Source of the DNA: Psychrobacter sp.
GTDB lineage: Bacteria > Pseudomonadota > Gammaproteobacteria > Pseudomonadales > Moraxellaceae
Reading direction: 5' to 3'
NCBI GenBank assembly: GCA_012270355.1
Contig: JAAXIL010000104.1
Span: 1 to 10,925, forward strand
DNA: 10,925 bases
Of the stretch, positions 5,537 to 10,925 are shown piece by piece. Under the pieces are notes generated by a model. It saw only the letters and a program-made list of their open reading frames with translations. It ran no database searches and was not told the origin of the DNA. The translations under genes and the position numbers were made by a program. Position 1 is the stretch's first letter; each line of letters begins with the position of its first letter.

Positions 5537-7936
5537 TTAAGCCGGATTTTCGTTGGCTAAGAACATCCAGGTATCGAGTACCGAATCAGGGTTTAACGAT
5601 ACAGTCTCGATGCCTTGTTCCATAAGCCATTTGGCAAGGTCGGGATGGTCAGAAGGTCCTTGCCCGCAGATGCCGACATATTTGTTGTTACGGCGACACG
5701 CTTCAATCGCCATTGACAATAGTTTTTTAACCCCTGAATCCCGCTCATCAAACAGATGCGACACAATGCCCGAATCACGGTCGAGTCCAAGGGTAAGCTG
5801 GGTTAAGTCATTAGAGCCAATCGAGAAACCATCGAAGTATTCAAGGAATTCATCAGCAAGTAGGGCATTGCTGGGCAGTTCGCACATCATGACGACTTGT
5901 AAGCCATTTTCGCCACGTTTCAAGCCGTTTTCGCCCAAAATCTCAATCACCAATCGTGCCTCCTCTGGGGTACGCACAAATGGAATCATGATTTTAACAT
6001 TGGTTAAGCCCATCTCATTTCGCACCCGTTTTATCGCACGGCATTCGAGCTCAAAGCAGTCACGGAATGTTTCCGAGATATATCGGCTTGCTCCTCTAAA
6101 ACCAATCATCGGATTTTCTTCCGACGGCTCATAAAGTTTACCGCCGATTAGGTTGGCATATTCATTCGATTTAAAATCCGACATCCGCACGATGACAGGT
6201 TTATCTTTGAATGCCACCGCTAAAGTTGAGATACCTTCTACCAATTTATCGACATAAAAGTCCACAGGCGAGGAATAACCTGCAATGCGGTCTACAATGA
6301 CACGGGTGACGTCCACAGGTAATGAGCTCATGTTCAGCAAGGCTTTGGGGTGCACGCCAATCATGCGGTTTATGATGAATTCAAGGCGAGCCAAGCCAAT
6401 GCCAGCATTTGGAATTTGAGCGAAGGTAAACGCACGGTCGGGGTTGCCAACGTTCATCATGATTTTGAATGGCAAGTCAGGCATGGCATCGATTGAGTTG
6501 CTTTGGATATTAAAGTCTAATATGCCTTCATAAATAAAGCCCGTGTCGCCTTCTGCACAAGAGACGGTGACTTCTTGCCCCTCGCTGAGTAGTTCTGTAG
6601 CGTTGCCACAACCAACGATGGCTGGCACGCCCAGCTCACGAGCGAGGATGGCGGCATGCCAGGTGCGTCCGCCTCGGTTAGTGATGATGGCAGAGGCCCG
6701 TTTCATGACAGGTTCCCAGTCGGGGTCGGTCATGTCTGACACAAGTACGTCGCCGTCTTGCACCTTGTCCATCTCAGAAATGTCATCAACCACTCGCACT
6801 ACGCCCGCACCGACCCGTTGACCAATTGAGCGTCCTTCACAAAGCACCTTGGCGTCTTTGCTGTTGATTTGATATTGCTCCATGACGTTGCGGTCTTGAC
6901 GGCTTTTGACCGTTTCAGGACGGGCTTGTACGATAAAAATATCGCCCGTATCGCCATCTTTTGCCCACTCAATGTCCATCGCTTGACCGTAGTGTTTTTC
7001 GATGATGAGGGCTTGTTTGGCAAGTTCGCTTAGCTCGCTCGTGCTAAGGGCAAATTGGCGACGCTGTGCCATATCCACGTCAACGATTTTGGTTGATTTG
7101 GCGGTGCTTCCATCGTCGCCATACACCATTTTTTGATGCTTACTGCCCAAGTTGCGACGTACGACAGCAGGTTTGCCTTCCTCAAGCAATTTTTTTGATA
7201 AATAGTATTCGTCAGGATTAACTGCCCCTTGCACCACCATTTCACCCAAGCCATAGCTTGCCGTAATAAACACCACTTCGTCAAAGCCACTTTCGGTATC
7301 AATGGTGAACATCACGCCCGAGGCTCCTGTCTCCGAGCGGACCATACGTTGAATGCCAGCGGATAACGCCACGCCCGCATGTTCAAAGCCCTGATGCACA
7401 CGGTAGGCAATCGCACGGTCGTTGTACAATGACGCAAACACTTCTTTAATGGCAATGAGTACGTTATCAATGCCACGAATGTTGAGGTAGGTTTATTGTT
7501 GTCCAGCAAAGGACGCATCTGGCAAATCTTCTGCGGATGCTGATGAACGTACCGCAACGGCAATGTCATCACCCCCACTCATCACCTCAAAGGCATCACG
7601 AATTTCTTGCTCCAAATCGGCAGGTAGTTCTTGGTCAATGACCCAGCCTCGGATTTTTTTACCCGTTGCAGTTAAAGCGTTGACATCGTCAACGTCAAGG
7701 TCATTAAGTTCATTGTTAATTTTATCGAGCAAACCAGTTTCGTTCAAAAAACGGTTAAAAGCTTCTGCCGTGGTTGCAAATCCACCGGGAACACTCACGC
7801 CCAAATCGGCAAGATGACTTATCATTTCGCCCAATGAGGCATTTTTACCGCCAACAATTTCGACATCATCTTTGCCGAGTTTATCAAGCGTGATTACTTG
7901 TTGATTGGCGTTTTTTTGGGTTTGCGAGGCAGTCAT
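5537..7936 (-). pseudogene. ppsA: Phosphoenolpyruvate synthase, interrupted by an in-frame TAA
   Basis: PpsA converts pyruvate, ATP and water to phosphoenolpyruvate, AMP and phosphate in gluconeogenesis. From ATG 7936 (after GGAG at a good spacing) to TAA 5537-5539 there are 799 sense or stop codons, close to the 792 residues of E. coli PpsA, and homology is continuous. Seen: N-terminal ATP-binding domain ([43 protein letters not shown]), the phosphohistidine domain with [14 protein letters not shown] (catalytic His at codon 427), and the C-terminal TIM barrel ([42 protein letters not shown], and [13 protein letters not shown] with the catalytic Cys). Codon 148 is TAA (7493-7495) where relatives have Glu (GQQ-E-T-LNV). 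Sequence on both sides is in the same frame and fully conserved, so a single G-to-T change of GAA explains it. The residue before the catalytic His is Trp where E. coli has Cys. The product as written is a 147-residue N-terminal fragment; an internal ATG at 7441 lacks the ATP-binding start. It is divergent from its regulator gene ppsR. Confidence 0.92.
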
Positions 7937-7968
7937 AACAGCTCCAACGACTCTATAAAAGTGAGAAG

Positions 7969-8004
7969 GTTGCAACAAACATTGCAACGAAAGTTGCGAT
8001 ACAA
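7969..8004 (-). repeat. Three 12-bp direct repeats in the ppsA leader
   Basis: On the plus strand GTTGCAACAAAC (7969-7980), ATTGCAACGAAA (7981-7992) and GTTGCGATACAA (7993-8004) run head to tail with an exact 12-base period and a shared TTGC core. Neighbouring copies are also complementary: GTTGCAA (7969-7975) pairs with TTGCAAC (7982-7988), and GCAAC (7984-7988) with GTTGC (7993-7997) around a 4-base loop. They lie 33-68 bases before the ppsA start, inside the predicted transcript. They could be protein-binding half-sites at one helical turn each, or alternative RNA hairpins. Confidence 0.6.
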
Positions 8005-8031
8005 AATAAATTGAAATAAATCGAAGGAGTG

Positions 8032-8040
8032 ATTTTAACA
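8032..8040 (-). promoter_or_regulatory. Candidate extended -10 promoter for ppsA
   Basis: On the minus strand TGTTAAAAT (8032-8040) matches the extended -10 pattern TGnTATAAT at all but one position. No good -35 lies upstream, which is usual for extended -10 promoters. Transcription would begin near 8025 and give a leader of about 88 bases that includes the 12-bp repeats. Confidence 0.4.
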
Positions 8041-8209
8041 CAGCCAAAGTAAAAATGATGAACTATCACGTCATGAAATGGTGCTAGTTATTATAATTAT
8101 AACTTCGATTTGCTGGCGTAACGTCATCGCGTGGACGCGAATCACAATTCTTGACTGCAGGCCATCCTAGCTATGATCAATTCGTCACACAAGTTGCCCT
8201 AAAATTGAT

Positions 8210-8215
8210 TATAAT
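8210..8215 (+). promoter_or_regulatory. Candidate -10 box for ppsR
   Basis: A perfect TATAAT lies 44 bases before the ppsR start codon, with an A/T-rich flank. No recognisable -35 is found at 16-18 bases, so the call rests on the -10 alone. The start would be near 8222. Confidence 0.4.
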
Positions 8216-8258
8216 AAATGGCATCTTTATTTAACTTAATATTTAATTTGGTTTCGTC

Positions 8259-9161
8259 ATGCCACATGAAGTTTTAACCTCGACATCAAGGCCCACCATT
8301 CAAAACCGTCATGCTTTGGCAGTCGAAGCCGATACTAAGCAAGTACTGCGTGCTGCCTTTTTTATCTCAGATGGCACGGCTATCACTGCCGAGACGTTAG
8401 GACGCTCAATTTTAAGTCAATTCGATAGCGTACCGTTCGAGACTCGGGTTATTCCCTATGTTGATAGCCCTGAGTTGGCTCAAGATGCGGTGCGACAAAT
8501 CAACGACAGTTATAAACAGACGGGCGTACTGCCTTTGGTGTTCGACACCATTGTGAATGGCGACATTCGTGCCATCATCAACTCAGCTCAAGCCTGCAAT
8601 TTAGACATGTATGAGGGTATTATCGGGCGTATTTCCGATGAAATTGGCATCCCCCCAGACGGACGATCGGGACACGCCCACGACAATGTGGACTCCGAAA
8701 CCTACAAATCTCGAATCGATGCGGTGCATTTTGCATTGGATAACGACGATGGCGGACGCACTCGGCAATACGACATGGCAGACATCATTTTGGTAGGCGT
8801 GTCTCGCTCGGGCAAAACGCCAACGTCGCTGTATTTAGCCTTACAATTTGGCATCCGTGCGGCAAACTATCCCCTCACCGAAGAAGACCTGTTTAATCAC
8901 GGACTCCCCAGCTCGCTCAAGCCTTATAAAAGCAAATTGTTTGGCTTGCTCATCGACGTGGATCGACTGGTAAAAATTCGCGAAGAACGCAAAGCTAACA
9001 GTCGCTATGCCAGCTATAAGCAGTGCGAGGAAGAACTCAAAGCCATCCAGGACATTTACCGAATGTACGATATTCCAAGCCTCAATGTGTCGCAAATGTC
9101 GGTTGAGGAAATCGCCACCCGTATCTTGCAGATCACGGGAATGAAACGACGAATTGGCTAA
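8259..9161 (+). CDS. ppsR: PEP synthase regulatory protein (bifunctional kinase/pyrophosphorylase)
   Basis: PpsR (DUF299 family) inactivates PpsA by ADP-dependent phosphorylation of a Thr near the catalytic His, and reactivates it by phosphate-dependent removal. The 300-residue length is slightly above the 277 of E. coli PpsR because of about 28 extra N-terminal residues. Seen: AAFFISDGTAITAETLGRSILSQF (residues 32-55), TGVLPLVFDTIV (88-99), YKSRIDAVHFALDNDDG (149-165), the nucleotide-binding loop GVSRSGKTPTSLYLALQFGIRAANYPL (180-206), KSKLFGLLIDVDRL and REERKANSRYASYKQCEEEL, and a C-terminal SVEEIATRILQITGMKRR. All match the gammaproteobacterial family and nothing key is missing. The start was chosen as the earliest ATG; no Shine-Dalgarno is evident (upstream is TTTGGTTTCGTC), and a start further inside is possible. 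It is divergent from its substrate's gene ppsA, a common arrangement. The odd point is that this regulator is intact while ppsA carries a stop codon. Confidence 0.95.
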   Translation: MPHEVLTSTSRPTIQNRHALAVEADTKQVLRAAFFISDGTAITAETLGRSILSQFDSVPFETRVIPYVDSPELAQDAVRQINDSYKQTGVLPLVFDTIVNGDIRAIINSAQACNLDMYEGIIGRISDEIGIPPDGRSGHAHDNVDSETYKSRIDAVHFALDNDDGGRTRQYDMADIILVGVSRSGKTPTSLYLALQFGIRAANYPLTEEDLFNHGLPSSLKPYKSKLFGLLIDVDRLVKIREERKANSRYASYKQCEEELKAIQDIYRMYDIPSLNVSQMSVEEIATRILQITGMKRRIG

Positions 9162-9281
9162 AGGCGTAAATGTTATATTGATGCTTTGGGCTTCATCGTT
9201 TGGCTTTAAGCGTGTTACCATCACTCATGTTTTCGAAAATCAAACTTTTTTCATCTTAATTTTTCATATTAGGTTGCCCTT

Positions 9282-9671
9282 ATGTCTGCTGTATCTTCTA
9301 TCAAAACTGTATTGTGTGTTGCCGTCGCCACCATGAGCATTGGCTTAAGCGGGTGTGAGAGCAATCCATTTAAACGTGAGCCTGTGCCAGAGCCTCGCTA
9401 CATTCCTGACCTTGTGGTCGGTGAGCTTGAGAACTTAACCATCTTACCGATGAAGACTCCGTGCGATAGCTCCATGCCGATGCTGTGTTTGGTGGCGACC
9501 AATGCCCAGGGGCAAACCTTTCAAATACCGTATGATTGGATTGAAGGGTTTCGTCATGCTGAAGGGGTGGGTTATGTCATCAGTGTGCGTCCTCAAATCG
9601 ATGCCAATAAAAATGAAATGACGGGGCATTGGGTGCTTGATCGGGTGGTGAGCCAAGGCGTGAGAAAATAA
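9282..9671 (+). CDS. DUF4377-like lipoprotein
   Basis: A 129-residue secreted lipoprotein. Seen: an N-terminal Lys, a hydrophobic signal segment (TVLCVAVATMSIGLSGC) ending in the lipobox LSGC, with lipidated Cys at residue 25 followed by Glu-Ser, so it is probably exported to the outer membrane. The mature part carries PMKTPCDSSMPMLCLVATNAQGQTFQIPYDWIEGFRHAEGVGYVISVRPQID... and ends HWVLDRVVSQ; the paired Cys, the Y-x-x-I-E-G-F motif and the V-L-x-R-V-V strand are as in DUF4377 proteins, which are small domains of unknown function often found in lipoproteins. The two mature Cys residues (about 61 and 69) may form a disulphide. A weak AGG ribosome-binding site precedes the ATG. It lies between ppsR and sthA on the same strand with a 120-base and a 109-base spacer, so it may have its own transcript. 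Confidence 0.8.
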   Translation: MSAVSSIKTVLCVAVATMSIGLSGCESNPFKREPVPEPRYIPDLVVGELENLTILPMKTPCDSSMPMLCLVATNAQGQTFQIPYDWIEGFRHAEGVGYVISVRPQIDANKNEMTGHWVLDRVVSQGVRK

Positions 9672-9780
9672 AGAAGCCATAAAGATATAAAGTCAATGTA
9701 AATACTTATTCCAAGCAACTAACCACTTAAGTTTATTTCAAGACATAACCACACATAGCATAACCATAATAGAGGACGAC

Positions 9781-10925
9781 ATGGCTAAGACAACCAACAA
9801 AGACAAAAAACGCAAGGACGACCCCACCAACGATCCGAATGAGCGGGAAAATACCGAAGTGTCGAATCAGCCCGATGGCAAAGCCCCACATACCGAAACC
9901 GAAGATAGCAAGGCACAACGTAAAGAAGAAAATATTGAGCAGACGCATGAGCAGGCGGAAGAGGATTTGTTGCACCCACACCTTATCAGTCCGCTTGACA
10001 GCAATCGCATTCGCATCAACTCAGGCTACACACAAGATTTAGAACGTATCAAGCGAGATTCACATGAATATGAATATGATGCGGTGGTGATTGGGGCTGG
10101 ACCTGCAGGGGAAGCGGCAGCAATGAAGCTTGCTAAATCGGGTAAAAAAGTGGTGGTGGTTGACCCTCGTGAGCAGGTGGGTGGCAACTGTACACACGTG
10201 GGTACCATCCCCAGCAAAGCCTTGCGTCAATCGGTGTTTAACCTCATCAGTTACCGTCGTGACCCCTTGTTTTCGCAGGGCATGGATTATTTTCAAGTAC
10301 CGCTTAACAAGGTGCTTGCCAAAGCCCGAAACGTGGTGCGGGCTCAGGTTACCACGCACACCCGCTTTTATGAACGCAATCAAATTCAAGTGATTCAAGG
10401 CTGGGCAAGTTTTATCGATAAGCACACCATGCACATTGAATTAAGTGATGGGCTGGGTGTGGAGACCATCACTTTTAACAAAGCTATTATTACGGTGGGC
10501 AGCCGCCCTTACCGCCCTGAGTTGCTTGATTTTGACCACCCTCGAGTATTTGACTCCGACAAAATTTTGCAAATGGATTATGTGGTTCGCAAAATCATCA
10601 TCTATGGGGCAGGCGTGATTGGCTGCGAGTATGCGTCTATTTTCACAGGACTCGGTTATAAAGTTGATCTCATCAACAACAAGGGGCAGTTGCTTAGTTA
10701 TTTAGATGATGAAATCAGCGATGCGTTGTCGCACGACTTCCGTCAGTTTGGCGTGTTGGTTCGCAACAATGAAGAGATTGATAAATTAGAAACCTTTGAT
10801 GACTGTGTGATTTTGTATCTAAAAAGTGGGAAGAAAATCAAGTCAGATGCCATCTTGTGGTCTAATGGTCGCTCGGTCAATACCGAAGGCCTGAACTTGG
10901 AAGCCATCGGCTTAAAAGCCAATAT
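9781..10925 (+). CDS. sthA: Soluble pyridine nucleotide transhydrogenase, 5' part, with N-terminal extension
   Basis: SthA is a cytoplasmic FAD enzyme that moves reducing equivalents between NADPH and NADH. It runs off the right edge after 381 codons. Seen: FAD-binding YDAVVIGAGPAGEAAAMKLAKSGKKVVVVD at residues 99-128; GGNCTHVGTIPSKALRQSV at about 134-152, where the second redox Cys of disulphide reductases is Thr, as is characteristic of SthA; FYERNQIQVIQG; SRPYRPELLDFDHPRVFDSDKIL; and the NAD(P)-binding IIYGAGVIGCEYASIFTGLGYKVDLIN with SYLDDEISDALS. The alignment with E. coli SthA is continuous from residue 97 onward. Residues 1 to about 96 are an extra, very hydrophilic stretch rich in Lys, Glu, Asp, Asn and Gln, absent from E. 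coli SthA and probably disordered. The start at 9781 is supported by GAGGA just upstream; starts nearer residue 96 have no such site. No damage is visible in the part present. Confidence 0.95.
   Translation, partial: MAKTTNKDKKRKDDPTNDPNERENTEVSNQPDGKAPHTETEDSKAQRKEENIEQTHEQAEEDLLHPHLISPLDSNRIRINSGYTQDLERIKRDSHEYEYDAVVIGAGPAGEAAAMKLAKSGKKVVVVDPREQVGGNCTHVGTIPSKALRQSVFNLISYRRDPLFSQGMDYFQVPLNKVLAKARNVVRAQVTTHTRFYERNQIQVIQGWASFIDKHTMHIELSDGLGVETITFNKAIITVGSRPYRPELLDFDHPRVFDSDKILQMDYVVRKIIIYGAGVIGCEYASIFTGLGYKVDLINNKGQLLSYLDDEISDALSHDFRQFGVLVRNNEEIDKLETFDDCVILYLKSGKKIKSDAILWSNGRSVNTEGLNLEAIGLKAN

Larger units (their letters stand above)
7937..8258. other. Divergent ppsA/ppsR regulatory spacer
   Basis: This 322-base stretch holds no gene. 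It contains the ppsA ribosome-binding site and leader repeats, the candidate ppsA promoter, a perfect AT-rich palindrome TTATAATTATAA (8091-8102) that gives a TATAAT hexamer on each strand, and a TATAAT for ppsR near 8210. An open frame extends ppsA upstream to 8047, but it has no conserved sequence before ATG 7936. Confidence 0.6.

Noticed and set aside
77..7495. A reassigned genetic code or programmed stop-codon readthrough that would explain the stops in dapF and ppsA
   Set aside because: The two stops differ (TAG and TAA) and replace different likely residues. Other genes here end normally with TAA, TGA and TAG (the RDD gene ends in TAG). UGA-based selenocysteine does not apply.
7937..8047. 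N-terminal extension of ppsA to an upstream start at 8047
   Set aside because: The extra 37 residues are not PpsA-like, the GGAG ribosome-binding site and family N-terminus fit ATG 7936, and the extension runs through the candidate promoter and repeats.
8091..8102. The palindrome TTATAATTATAA as a divergent promoter for ppsA and ppsR
   Set aside because: It offers a TATAAT on each strand but no -35 element at proper spacing; AT-rich palindromes of this kind arise easily by chance.
9733..9981. Minus-strand open frame of 82 codons with hydrophobic, membrane-like residues
   Set aside because: It lies antisense to the sthA 5' end; the hydrophobic look comes from the reverse complement of Lys/Glu/Asp-rich codons.
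1..10925. CRISPR array, prophage, insertion sequence, toxin-antitoxin or restriction system
   Set aside because: No spaced repeats of suitable length, no transposase, integrase or phage proteins, and no recognisable defence genes were seen on either strand; the content is housekeeping genes and a few small unknowns.

Overview
The window looks like ordinary chromosomal DNA of a mid-GC gammaproteobacterium, most likely a member of the Moraxellaceae (Moraxella/Faucicola/Psychrobacter group). I infer this from the DapF C-terminus, the gammaproteobacterial-type PpsR and SthA sequences, and the divergent ppsR/ppsA pair. This taxonomic call is from memory of protein sequences, not from a search.

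Layout, left to right. Positions 1-394 (+) hold the 3' part of dapF (meso-diaminopimelate synthesis), with an in-frame TAG at 77-79. Then come an unrecognised single-pass membrane protein (489-1106, +), a TatD/YcfH-type metal-dependent hydrolase (1173-1961, +), a TetR-family regulator (2144-2824, +) preceded by a repeat-rich and palindrome-rich spacer, and a 430-base gap that contains no convincing gene. After the gap lies an orphan GspH-like minor pseudopilin (3255-3917, +). It converges through a strong hairpin on a minus-strand block: rpsT (4058-4324), a GYF_2 + RDD membrane protein (4451-5425) and ppsA (5537-7936), which carries an in-frame TAA at 7493-7495. Divergent from ppsA is ppsR (8259-9161, +), then a DUF4377-like lipoprotein (9282-9671, +) and the 5' part of sthA (9781 to the window end, +) with an unusual hydrophilic N-terminal extension.

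How the genes relate. PpsA makes phosphoenolpyruvate from pyruvate and ATP for gluconeogenesis, and PpsR is the bifunctional kinase/phosphorylase that switches PpsA off and on, so the divergent pair is one functional unit. SthA balances NADPH and NADH. DapF, S20 and TatD are housekeeping proteins. GspH belongs to type II secretion or a related pilus-like machine encoded elsewhere.

I do not see a new multigene system. The most notable feature is a set of disruptive changes in otherwise well-conserved housekeeping genes. There are single in-frame stop codons in dapF and ppsA, a Pro where TatD proteins have a metal-ligand His, and a Trp beside the catalytic His of PpsA. These could be real gene decay, sequencing or assembly errors, or altered sequence; the window alone cannot decide. 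The second group of observations is short repeats in regulatory spacers: a 12-bp x3 repeat in the ppsA leader, an 8-bp x3 repeat before the TetR gene, a 16-bp x2 repeat before the RDD gene, and a REP-like palindrome before gspH.
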